Positions 43,961 through 53,605 of a stretch of DNA of 64,000 nt are shown in pieces. This DNA comes from Ailurus styani (taxonomy: Eukaryota > Chordata > Mammalia > Carnivora > Ailuridae). Below the pieces are notes generated by a model. That model made no database searches. It was given only the letters and a program-made list of their open reading frames with translations, and was not told the DNA's origin. The position numbers and the translations under genes were made by a program. The stretch spans positions 8,175,936 through 8,239,935 of the forward strand of contig LNAC01000001.1 of NCBI GenBank assembly GCA_002007465.1, given 5' to 3'. How positions within the stretch are numbered: position 1 is the stretch's first letter; the number at the start of each line of letters is the position of its first letter.

Positions 43961-44640
43961 GTCTCTATGGAAAAGAGAACAAACGAGAAGCATAAAGGTA
44001 TTTTTGAAGGACACTGTTCTGAAGGTACTCGGCTAGTAATCTGCAGCCCAGGTACACAGCATACCTTTTAGCACGGCTATTTGTCTCGGCAGGAGAATGC
44101 TGCCGTGCTCACGATAAAGGCTCTGTTGGACCTCTTCATCAATAGCAAACCTTTAAGCACAGCACATCTCATAAATAGGAGTTCCACTAACACAGACTTC
44201 AAAAGGCTAGAACTTGATAATTCAGAAACAGAGCTATATTAAGTGTTCCAGCGGTCCATCCATAAAAGCCGTCGTATATTCTAAATGCCAGAGTCCTCCG
44301 AGCAACATGACAGGTCTATTAGAATAATAGCAGGGGAAAGCATAATTACAAGTAATCATTGGCTGGAAAGGAGCTAGTTGTTTTTGTAGAGCAGAACGCC
44401 GCTCTGAGTCCCGCGGAAAAGGCATCCTGAGCAGCAGCGGCGAGGGCAGAAAACCATCGAAAATAAGCACGGCGCAAGCCCAGCACTATTTATTTCTATT
44501 TATTAAGAACTCTTTGTCTACCTTAATGTTTTCCCGGTGAAATCATCTTAATTTGAGCCCCCATTTTCTTGGGCTAAGATTATTATGTAATTGCTACTCA
44601 GAACCAGCCGCTATTTTCTATACATTTGTTGGTCAAACAG
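43961..44640. other. AT-rich single-copy block, possible conserved non-coding element
   Basis: GCATAATTACAAGTAATCAT near 44340, ATTTATTTCTATTTATTAAG near 44489, CATCTTAATTTGAGCCCCCA near 44546 and AAGATTATTATGTAATTGCT near 44577. No repeat family. Confidence 0.38.
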
Positions 44641-45029
44641 TTAGGGTGTCTGTCTTTTCCACCCTGGCCGAGATCTTTCCATCAGGCAGCAGCTCCTGGT
44701 TGGCTCCAGGGAACCATACTGAATACACACCACGAGCCCACCCCACACAGACCCCGCAAGAAAACAAAGAAAGCTTGGCAAAGCCTTCACCTTTTAATCC
44801 CCAGCCCAATGACCGTGACCGTAAGGAAGGACAGGGCTGTTTCATCCTCAGGGCTGGCAGAGGATGAGGCCTCTGGGGGCCTTATGGGTGTTCCCTTGTG
44901 GATGGGACTGCGGCTGATGCCAGAAAGTCCAACCACCTGGCAGCTTCTGTTCACCTTCCTCCTTAGTTAGAAGGATCCCCTACCCTGGTCAAGCACTTTA
45001 AAGGTTCCAAAAGGCAGGGGGGATAAACG

Positions 45030-45145
45030 ACCCCATCGGAGCCTTGTCAAGCTCAGAAGGGAGCCGGGATGGGGGGTATCGGTCCCACTTTGCAGATGTG
45101 CAAGTTGAGACTCTGGAAGGGGAGGGGCTCCCCAGAGGTCCCACG
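45030..45145 (-). repeat. MIR SINE fragment
   Basis: TCCCACTTTGCAGATGTGCA, AGTTGAGACTCTGGAAGGGG in antisense order. The preceding 44640-45030 holds frames up to 114 codons with no family. Confidence 0.5.
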
Positions 45146-45221
45146 ATGAAGGTCCTTCCCGCTCCCATCATCCCGCCCTGACAACAGGCTTACGTGACCC
45201 CTGAGTCCCCAACTCACTTAC

Positions 45222-45381
45222 TTCACGGGACATGCCCTGGAAAGTGAAAGCCACGTGTGTGGTGCCGTTGGACAGGCGCCAACCAGGTCCAGACGCACTG
45301 AAGTGGGCCCCGTGCTCAGCCCCCAGACTCCAGGAGGACGGTGCAGAGGCTCGCACCTGGCAAGGAAGGCAGCCGTGCTCC
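45222..45381 (-). CDS. candidate internal exon, unassigned
   Basis: On -, the acceptor CGTGTGTCTCTTTATGCAG precedes the interval and the donor GAA|GTAAGTGAG follows it; both are near consensus. The interval is 160 nt. One frame (entering with 1 nt of a split codon, ending phase 0) is fully open, with GCLPCQVRASAPSSWSLG in the first half and NGTTHVAFTFQGMSRE at the end. A second frame is also open, which weakens the coding case. I do not recognise the protein. It could be a real exon, a non-coding exon, or a fortuitous pair of sites. Confidence 0.28.
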
Positions 45382-45689
45382 CTGCATAAAGAGACACACG
45401 ATCAAGTCAGACTCACCGGGTCTTGGCATCATTCACGCACCTCACTTTTATTGACTTACGGACAGGGGACCAGAAGTGGAGGGAGGTGGCAGGGAAGGGG
45501 AGCGGAGGGTGGGGAGAGATAGACTAAAAGCTAATTTTCAGCCCAGCCATGAGAAGAAGGCACTTCTGGGAACTCGACCTAATAATCGCAGGTGGAGCGG
45601 ATGTGGAACATGTGGGACAGATAGTGGGGAGCCAGGCAAGTGTAGCAAGGACTTGGCGCTCGGGCTCCTCCACTGACTTTCCAGCCATC

Positions 45690-45880
45690 TGAACCTGAGC
45701 CATTGACATAACGTCCTTTTTTGTTTCGTTGGTTGGTTGGTTTTTTTGAGCCTTGACATCCTCATCTGGAGAATGGGAATAGCAATACCATCTGCCTCAC
45801 TGGGCTGCTGTCACAGCAGGCGGCGACCACGGTGATACACCCAGCAGAGTGCAGGGCACCCTGGAAGGGCTCATTGTGTG
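45690..45880 (+). repeat. MIR SINE
   Basis: CTGAGCCATTGACATAACGT, GACATCCTCATCTGGAGAAT, GGGAATAGCAATACCATCTG and GAGTGCAGGGCACCCTGGAA in sense order. A small TTGGTTGGTTGG run interrupts it near 45727. Confidence 0.65.
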
Positions 45881-46068
45881 GGTTTTCATTTGATGTGCCA
45901 TAGGAAGCCAGAGGAGGGAGCCACCCACGCTCCCCGGTTCTTAAGCCTCCTGGAGGCTGTGGGAGCTTAGCTAACCCTTTGAGGCTAGAGAGCAGTTCTC
46001 CAAAATGCTAACAACCCAGGCCTGGTCACGGTGGTCCAGAACCTCACCCGGCCTCCTTCCAGGGGCTC

Positions 46069-46265
46069 TTTTTTTTTTTTAAGATTTATTTATTTGACAG
46101 AGAGAGACACAGCAAGAGAGGGACACACAAGCATGGGGAGTAGGAAAGGGAGAAGCAGGCTTCCCGCAGAGCAGGGAGCCTGATGTGGGGCTCGATCTCA
46201 GGTCCCTGGGATCATGACCTGAACTGAAGGCAGACACTTAACAACTGAGCCACCCAGGCGCCCCT
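46069..46265 (-). mobile_element. Can-SINE
   Basis: Reverse orientation: TTTTTAAGATTTATTTATTT, GACAGAGAGAGACACAGCAA, GGGGCTCGATCTCAGGTCCC, then AACTGAGCCACCCAGGCGCC. GGGGCTC at 46062-46068 and 46266-46272 is the short target-site duplication visible. Confidence 0.95.
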
Positions 46266-46393
46266 GGGGCTCATTTTTAATAAAACCTTGATAGAAGACC
46301 CTGTTGGAGCTCTGTTTTGTTGGTACATTTGCTTCTCACATAGACTCAAAGCAATATTGTGGCAGGCAGGACTCAAAAGTCTTTGGGATTCAG

Positions 46394-46555
46394 GGGCCCC
46401 TGGGTGGCTCAGTCGGTTAAGCAACCACTCTTGATTTCTGCTCAGGTCATGCTCTCAGGGTCATAAGATCAAGCCCCGAGTTGGGCTCTGCATGGGGTGT
46501 GGAAACTGCTTAAGATTCTCTCTCTCCTCTCTCTGTCCCTCCCCACCCTCCTTCA
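46394..46555 (+). mobile_element. Can-SINE, oldest type, short, with perfect 19-bp TSD
   Basis: GGGCCCCTGGGTGGCTCAGT, TTAAGCAACCACTCTTGATT, GATCAAGCCCCGAGTTGGGC and a CT-rich end. The flanks AAAAGTCTTTGGGATTCAG at 46375-46393 and 46556-46574 are identical over 19 bp. The usual AAATAAATAAA tail is missing, so the element ends in CCTTC and a few A. Confidence 0.95.
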
Positions 46556-46574
46556 AAAAGTCTTTGGGATTCAG

Positions 46575-47389
46575 TAGCATACAAAGTTGCTTATAAAGTT
46601 ATAACACACACTCCTTCCTCCCCCTCAAAACATTCGGGTTTACAATTAATTTAGTCTTGAGATAGCAACACCAGGATTTCATCAAAGACTTCAGAAATCC
46701 CAGGCCAGTGGATATACTTTAAAATTTAGGCTCCTAAAGAATTTCAGCTTGTCCAGGGTCAGATCTTCACTCCCTCTTGTGGAATAAAGCATCCATGATG
46801 CTCAGCAAGACCGTATCAAGACAAGACAAGACTTCAAGAAAGAGGATGATGATGGTGGTGGTGGTGGCACTGACGTGAGGGTGACTGTGATGACCACGTA
46901 AGCGGGGAGAAGGTTGGGCGCAAGGCTGGTCTTGAACAAAGGATCCAGCCAGGCAAAGAAGGCCAACCTATGAGTTCAAATTGGTGTGAGTCATAAACGC
47001 TGGACCTCAATTAAGTCCATTGGTTTACTCAGAGTCCTGAGACCTGAGACAGTGCCCTTGCCTTCAGCTTCTGGCTAGACTAGCTGGGGATCTTCAAACT
47101 CAGAAGTCTATCAAAAGATTTTACTCTGGGGAAGATTACCGACGCCCAATGTAACCACCTTATACGTATTCTGGGCTTGGGAAACGCACACACAGAAGTC
47201 ACCCCAAGTAAGCAAGAATCTACAGTCATGTGACAGATGCACACACCTGTTTTACCGAACGCCACACACGCCCCTACCACTCGCTCCATGGAAACTGGCA
47301 CAGAGCCTGGCCCTCCCCTCCTTGGCCCCACTACTGGGTTTGTAGAATGACTTCTGAAATCACCTCTTGAAGGAAAGCCTCATTACCCA
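46575..47389. other. single-copy DNA, nothing recognised
   Basis: A short GATGATGATGGTGGTGGTGG run lies at about 46845-46868. Frames under 90 codons only. Confidence 0.5.
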
Positions 47390-48310
47390 GTGACATGTTG
47401 TAATCCCAACCAATGCTTCCAGAAAAGTTTCAATGTCCATTACATTAGCTAGCCTTAAAATTGAATACAAATCCATTTTAATCAATATGTTGTAATAAAT
47501 AGATATTAAGGCGCCATAGCACTAATGTACAGGTAGACTAATTAAAGCGCCAGCATGTGCAGCACTCACATACCTCAATTTTCTCTACAAAATCCTTATT
47601 GAACCGCTACTTTAAAAAAAATAATTGCATTTGCAATTAGAAACACTGAAGTTACATTATCGATTTTCTGCTAAAAACCTTTTTAGTAAACAAGCACAAA
47701 CTACATTCATTAAATGTAAGTGCTTGGAGCTATGGTGTGAAATTCAATTCAGCCATTATCATGAATTACACTGATTATTGCTATAATTATTTTCTCTTGG
47801 ATACAACTGCATTTCTGTCCCTTGCTAGTTCTGTTGGACATATAACCATGTTCATTTTATAGCTAATAATACTCAACTGTAGTCCCAGCAATTACTATCA
47901 CTTATACAAATCATTAAGTTAAGCTACGGGTACCTAGTAAGATTCAAAAAAATTAAGTAAAACATCCTTTTTTACCCTTGAAATAACTAATAGCATTAAA
48001 GAACAAGGAAAATTGCAGATGTTAACTGATTTATGTTGCAAGCTTTAATCACCTGTACTTGACTTGTCAGAAATTTCTGCTGTCCTCAACATGCATTTTG
48101 AGAAGAAATCCACCAACAGGGGCTTTTTCAGGGTGGGGGGGAGGTTGGGTTTTTGTTTTTGTTTTTTTAGAAATGAATAGTCGATGGACTGGATTCTGTG
48201 TCTGCAGCTTTCTCAGGGAGGAAGAAAGCCATGATCATTTGGTGCGTTGCAAGAAAATAGATTCTGTACTTTAATCAGATCCCAAAAATTGGCTTTGCAT
48301 TTTCTGTGTT
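47390..48310. other. long AT-rich single-copy block, strong conserved non-coding candidate
   Basis: 900 bases without any transposon. Cores include TTTTAATCAATATGTTGTAA near 47477, AGACTAATTAAAGCGCCAGC near 47536, the imperfect inverted repeat AATTGCATTTGCAATT near 47623, ACATTATCGATTTTCTGC near 47655, GATTATTGCTATAATTATTT near 47772 and AGCTAATAATACTCAACTG near 47861. No significant frame. Confidence 0.42.
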
Positions 48311-48313
48311 TGT

Positions 48314-48337
48314 CTGTTTAATTAATTAATTAAACAG
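48314..48337. repeat. perfect 24-bp AT-rich palindrome
   Basis: CTGTTTAATTAA meets its own reverse complement without a spacer, giving three overlapping ATTAATT-type homeodomain sites. It closes the AT-rich block to its left. Confidence 0.95.
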
Positions 48338-48837
48338 GTTACAAGAGAGAAACCTCCCCTTTACCTTTTCTTCCAGAGGCAGCTGTAGCTTTCATACAGT
48401 TGTTACACTGAACCCTCCACAGAGGAAAAAGGTATTTTCAAAGGAGACCTCCCTTTCTCCCCTGGGGCGAGGGTCTTATAGGGAGGGGGCAAGGGAAGAC
48501 ATGTCTGTGCAATATGCCCTCAAAGCAGATGTAGTCTCTGGGGAACCTCACGAGGAAACCCGCAACAGGAAAACGGGCGGGGTAGAAAGAGGGAGGGAAG
48601 GGATCGGGGAGAAGAGAGTGACGTTTTCAAATCTGTGTGTACACGCGTGTATACGGAGCTAGAAATGGCATATCGTCGCTAACAAAGGGTTTGCAGACTC
48701 TGGTCTGCCCACGCTCGCCAGCCTGGAAGGCTCTCATCCCGTTTACCAAGGCCATGTTCCCACGCCCCTACAAGAGGAAGACCTCACTTACAAATAGCAG
48801 AAATGCTTCCTCCCAGCAGGTTTCAGAGCCCTTTGGA
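48338..48837. other. single-copy DNA, nothing recognised
   Basis: GC-richer than the left neighbour. A 91-codon + frame (48637-48912) crosses into the L1 tail, so it is not a gene. Confidence 0.5.
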
Positions 48838-48942
48838 AACTGGGTGTTATACGCAAACAATGAATCGTGGCACACGACATCAAGAACTAAAGATGTACTG
48901 TATGGTGACTAACATAACATAATAAAAAAATAAAATAAAGTG
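48838..48942 (+). mobile_element. carnivore-type L1, extremely 5'-truncated 3' end
   Basis: TGGGTGTTATACGCAAACAA, TGAATCGTGGCACACGACAT, AAGAACTAAAGATGTACTGT, ATGGTGACTAACATAACATA and AATAAAAAAATAAAATAAAG match the terminal 3' UTR of carnivore L1s as I remember it. Only the last 100 or so bases are present. GCTTCCT occurs on both sides (about 48804 and 48950) and may be part of a target-site duplication. Confidence 0.8.
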
Positions 48943-49034
48943 AGAAGTGAGCTTCCTGGGGCTCCTTGCTAAGCACCCCTCAGCCTCATCATCATCTGCC
49001 TGTATTTTTTTTTTTTTACCATCCTCATCACTGG

Positions 49035-49048
49035 GCACCAGAGGGCCC
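49035..49048 (+). promoter_or_regulatory. CTCF-like motif
   Basis: GCACCAGAGGGCCC matches the CTCF core CCASYAGRKGGCRS at 12 of 14 positions. It is isolated single-copy sequence. Occupancy is unknown. Confidence 0.3.
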
Positions 49049-49049
49049 A

Positions 49050-50924
49050 GTGCTGGGTGAGGCCCTGGTGGGGAGGAAAGGAGAGGTCAATGAAGCAGAG
49101 ACCCCCAGGTGGGAGCCCTCAACCTCGGGCGGGTGAGGGGAAATGGGATTCACCTTCTCAGGAACGTCACCATTTTCTCGGTAAGCAAATTTCTCTTAAC
49201 ACACTCTATCTACCTCATTCACCTTTTAATGTGAAGGTGAGAGGGAGGCGGCATACAGAAATCTATCCACAAAATGTTAACAAGTAAGAGAGAAGAAGGT
49301 ACTTGGGACTGGCGTGGATTGGAATCCAGAGCTGGGGTTCACACACCTGGCTGAGCACCACAGGGTCCTATAAATTGCTAAAACCCACCCACAATTTTGG
49401 CTCAGAGCTTCCTAGTGGCCAAAGCAAAATAGAAAACACAATGTTAGGGACATTAGGCTCATTGTTTCCAAAAGACAACACGTATATTTAAAAATAAGTA
49501 AAAATCTTTTAGTCTGAAATGAAAGATGTAAACAAAATCTGGTGCAAAGATTTAGAAACCAAGAATTCAAGGCATCTTTTTTAAAAAGCCAGATATTACT
49601 CCTTTCTTAGATTTTGTTTTTGTTTTCTCATGTAATGTAAACCTCTGAAGAGCATCAGTGGGAACTCTGATGCTATTTCTAACTATAAAGAGGATAAAAA
49701 GAAAGAAAATAGGACAAAATTGTGGTGTCGGTACATCTTAAAAGCTAAGAGATAGTGTGTGTTCACAACATCGCCCCAGGTGTAAATCAGCTGATTTATG
49801 CCATCCTTGTGGGCTGATTAGGATTTTTCCAAAGCAGCTAAATGAATTTTCTGGCCATTTTTGGTCATTTAAAGTATTAATTGGTATATTAATTGGTAAC
49901 GCGTTCAGTATAAAGAAGTCATTTTACAATTCTTTAAAAAAACTTTTAAGAATTTTTTTTAAAGAATATTTCTTGCTTCTGCTGTCTGGGAAATCAACTG
50001 CAATAACTGAAAACAATTTTAAAATAATCAGAACTCAGAATTTTCAGCACCCTCCCTTTATCAATTTTAAATGAATGGGCATTTTTTTTTAATTAATGCA
50101 ATTGATAGTAATGACGGAATTGTATCTCAGGAAGCGGTGAAGGGAAGGGATAGGTGCCCCTTTAACACAGGCAGGGTCACACACCCACGCGTCTTGCACC
50201 CCCAGGGAAGTAAGGTTTTTTGTTGTTCTTTTTTTTAATACTAACAATTTGGCTATATCTGGTTTTCTGTCTGGCCTGGAGTGTTTCCTGGGGAATCACA
50301 CTGAAGAATTCAATAGGCGGGCTTGAAAATTCAGAAGAGGGAAAATTAAATTCCTAGAGATAGCCGAGAAGAAGTTACTCATAAAGAGCCTTTTCCTGCA
50401 AGAGCTCAGAAGCATGTAATCTGACCTTCAAAGTAAAAACGGTTTGTTGCATTAGTTCTGCTCAGCTGACCATGAATACTAATTGCAGGAAGAATTGACC
50501 GGGCCCAATACCTGGGGGCAGGAACACACAAAAGTAGCCGGGCAGGGCAAACAATGAATAAGGTAAAAAAAAAAAAAAAAAAAAAAAGCATCCACACTCC
50601 TATTCAACTCCACGTCATCTGCACCAAAACCCCAAATTACAATGAAGCTAGTATCTGCCCCTTGCCCCCCGGAGACCAGAGGAAAGAGGAGAGGCAGCCA
50701 CAGAGAGACTGGGTTGGGGGGGTGGTAAAAATAATACATGCTTTTGCTCCCCTCTCTCTTATTTAGCTCTGTCCTTCTACCCCCTCTTCTCTACCCACTG
50801 GGAGGAGGAACTGTTGCAATCCCCACCCAGGGTCAGGAGCTAGACTTCGGGGGGGGGCTTGCACCCCATCTCCACATGAGACACACGTGGGTGGTGCAAA
50901 GAAACCTTTGGGGTAAAGATGGGC
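49050..50924. other. single-copy DNA, AT-rich centre, A-run at 50564-50587
   Basis: The part 49840-50110 is AT-rich with TTAATTGGTATATTAATTGG near 49876 and may be another non-coding element. An A-run of 24 after GGT lies at 50564-50587 without a retroelement head. Frames up to 105 codons show no family. Confidence 0.4.
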
Positions 50925-51050
50925 TTGAATCTGAATTTCGGCTCTGTGATTTAAATTTACCGGCTGGAACTCAAGCCAGTCACCTGGACCTCAGTTTCCT
51001 CCTCTGTAAAATGGAGACAGAAACACCCAGATCACACGGTACTGAAGACA
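50925..51050 (+). repeat. MIR SINE fragment
   Basis: TCGGCTCTGTGATTTAAATT, AGTCACCTGGACCTCAGTTT and CCTCCTCTGTAAAATGGAGA follow the MIR head and core. It lies inside a 241-codon + frame (50738-51463), which disqualifies that frame as a gene. Confidence 0.75.
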
Positions 51051-51239
51051 AAACGAGAAGACGGGTTTCGAACAGAGCAAGCCCAGAACAAACAGTACCT
51101 TCTGAGTATTTCCCACCGACAAGGAAGTTGCTGGAAATTCAGGCCACGCAGCCCCCCCCACCCCGCCCCTTCCGGGAAAGAAGAGCCATCCACCCCCAGC
51201 CACAGCTGACTGGCCAAAAGAGAACAGGCTCAACCAACC

Positions 51240-51400
51240 CCGTTCTCTCTTCCTGGACGGTGGACTTGGGCCCGAGGTCCTGCGCGCGTCCCTGCGGGCG
51301 AGGGCTGGGGCTGGGGTCCCGGCGCTGCTTGCTGGTGTTGTGCGCTAAGGGGGAAAAAGCCAGCAGCGTGCTCGCAGCGGCTCATGCGCACCAGCTCCCA
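51240..51400. promoter_or_regulatory. small CpG-rich patch
   Basis: About 14 CpG in 160 bases (GTCCTGCGCGCGTCCCTGCG near 51280, then GCTCGCAGCGGCTCATGCGC near 51369). It abuts an AT-rich block to the right. Too short for a standard CpG island, and no TATA box is seen. Confidence 0.3.
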
Positions 51401-51610
51401 CGAGCTGATTTCGAAATCATCCGGAATTCTGCGAGCGAAATTCATCAACACGGCCATTATTAAAAATTAAATTTTGTAAACTTACAAATGAATAAATTAT
51501 ATTAAAAACAAAGGTGATACTCAAAAAACGTATCACTTCCTAATTATTCTACATTATTACGTTTATTATTGTTATTTTGTATTTTATTAGTATCTGTGTT
51601 CCTGAGTGTC
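51400..51610. other. AT-rich block, possible conserved non-coding element
   Basis: CATTATTAAAAATTAAATTT near 51455, TGAATAAATTATATTAAAAA near 51489 and CTAATTATTCTACATTATTA near 51540. A GAGCTGATTTCGAAATCATC inverted repeat (51401-51420) marks its left edge. Confidence 0.3.
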
Positions 51611-52478
51611 TGGGAGATGCTAACGGTGAGCTGATAGACATCTTTCCCCAGCTCCACCTGCAGGTTGGTAGCTTTGGATCAGCCATCGTGGGAGGATGTG
51701 CATGATGGGTATTGGCAAGCACTCCGGATCCAGGCTTTCTCCCGCCGGAAAGCTGGTTGGTAGACATCTACCAGGACGCCAGTGGAGAAAACGCCCCCTT
51801 CTCCGTGGGGAAGAAAGACAGAGATGAGAGGTGACCACAGCGAGCTCTCCTGCTCTGGGGCCACTCCATTCCAGGGGTCTGGCTGCACAGGGTTCTTGGG
51901 CTCTAGAAAAACAGCCCTGCATGCTTACAGGGAATTTCCTTTGTTAGGCTGAAAACAGCTCAAAGTGGTTTCTGCGTCCCAGTCTTAACCAATAAATAAG
52001 ACCTAAAACCAGTGAGAACATCGAACTCTCTCTTTTGGGGTCATTTTAATCTATCCTGTGCTAAGCATAATAATAAAGCCCTAATCACTAGTCGACCACT
52101 GTTTCGAGGGTTGTTTTTTTTTTTTTAAATCTCTGTATAGTACACTGTGTATCCTGGAGATATTCCAGCTATTTCTTCCTCATCGCCAAGAACAACCGTG
52201 CGTGAGTCGCGTTGGCTGGATCCCCCAGGCCTTCTCTGACTTCCACGGGACGTGGTGCTGCTCAGACAGACATTTATGTGACTGCTCTAAGTTGTGCTTT
52301 AATTACTGTGACACCACACCAGTGGTCCCATTAGGCCTTAAACGTTTACTTAAGAGAGAGCTCTGTTCCTCGAAGAAAGATTGGGTGGCTGGTGGGACAC
52401 CTGAACCTTCGGCATGCTTGGTGATCCAAGAGCTTGATCGGGTGGGCCAATTACATTTCCCAGGAAGATTTTAAAAAT
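51611..52478. other. single-copy DNA, nothing recognised
   Basis: Includes TTTTTTTTTTTTAAAT near 52116. A 90-codon + frame (52202-52474) has no family. Confidence 0.45.
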
Positions 52479-52488
52479 AAGATGCTTT

Positions 52489-52691
52489 GGGGGCGCCTGG
52501 GTGGCTCAGTTGGTTAACCAGCTGCCTTTGGCTCAGGTTATGATCCCAGGCTCCTGGGATCGAGTCCCGTGTCGGGCTCCTTGCTCAGCGGGGAGCCTGC
52601 TTCTTTCTCTCTCTGCCTCTACCTGCCACTCTGCCTGCTTGTGCTCTCTCTCTCTGACAAATAAATAAATAAAATCTTTAAAAAAAAAAAA
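52489..52691 (+). mobile_element. Can-SINE
   Basis: GGGGGCGCCTGGGTGGCTCA, GTTAACCAGCTGCCTTTGGC, GGGATCGAGTCCCGTGTCGG, a CT-rich middle and AAATAAATAAATAAAATCTT plus an A-run. AAGATGCTTT at 52479-52488 and 52692-52701 is a perfect 10-bp target-site duplication. Confidence 0.96.
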
Positions 52692-52791
52692 AAGATGCTT
52701 TCAATCTTCAATGTCTCCCTTCAAAGAAGCAGAGGCATCAACTGCTTGCTTGTTCCCACACCTCCACCCCAACTTTGCCCCTTTGCTAAAT

Positions 52792-52922
52792 GTTCGTTCA
52801 CTTTTAATAAAGGTTCCCTGAACAGTCGGAGGCCTCTTCAAATCTCTTGGTTTCCTNGTTCGTTCACTTTTAATAAAGGTTCCCTGAACAGTCGGAGGCC
52901 TCTTCAAATCTCTTGGTTTCCT
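52792..52922. repeat. identical 65-bp direct repeat around a single N
   Basis: Bases 52792-52856 and 52858-52922 are identical, both starting GTTCGTTCACTTTTAATAAA and ending CTCTTGGTTTCCT. The only ambiguous base of the window (52857) lies between them. This is most easily explained as two contig ends that overlap but were joined with a placeholder N. Confidence 0.95.
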
Positions 52923-53065
52923 GGATGCTGAAACGGCAGGTGCTCCCTGAGTGGGAAAGAAGCGGTAATGGCAGGAGCCCATTCAGAGTGATTCTCTCCC
53001 TCGGCTGTGGCCTGTGGGCTATCCTAGTGCCTGCAAGAAAGGTGAGCTTACGTACAAACAATGCA

Positions 53066-53253
53066 GCAAGTGATTAAAAAATACATCGCCAGCTCTCACA
53101 CACACCACAACCCCTGCCATGAACGAATGCCTTCGGAAGCAGGCAGAGGTCAGAATTGCAAGTGATTAAAAAATACATCGCCAGCTCTCACACACACCAC
53201 AACCCCTGCCATGAACGAATGAATGCCTTCGGAAGCAGGCAGAGGTCAGAATT
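53066..53253. repeat. near-identical tandem duplication (92 and 96 bp)
   Basis: Copy 1 (53066-53157) and copy 2 (53158-53253) both start GCAAGTGATTAAAAAATACA and end AGGCAGAGGTCAGAATT. They differ by one extra GAAT unit in copy 2 (GAACGAATGAATGCC against GAACGAATGCC). It lies 143 bases from the N-centred repeat. Confidence 0.95.
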
Positions 53254-53605
53254 ACTAGAATGTACATCTTGGCAGTGGACACGTTCAAGTGGAACTTTCT
53301 ATCTCATCAAAATCCTAACTATATCCAAAGTCCCATTGGCTGGTATGCCAGAACTAGGATTTGGAGAGCAGGCTACTTAACCTGCTGTCTGATCTATTCA
53401 ATAATCTGAAAACAGATCAGCTGGCATGGAAATCACAGATAACTACTTGGATTAAGAGATGACGATCCATTTCTCAAGAGTCTTTAGGGTGACCACAGTT
53501 AAAGACAGCTATTCTAAAGCTCACTTTTTCCCCCTCAAGCCTTATTATCACTTAGGTATGATTCCCATCCTGCCAGAAGTTAGGGTTTTTCTTTCCGACG
53601 AGGGT

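Noticed and set aside
51120..51217. acceptor TTCTCTTTTGGCCAG on - near 51218
   Set aside because: The only nearby donors are weak (GTACTG) and the interval has G-rich low-complexity sequence; no supported exon.
50738..51463. 241-codon + reading frame, longest in the window
   Set aside because: It runs straight through a MIR SINE and a CpG-rich patch, and the peptide has no recognisable domain.
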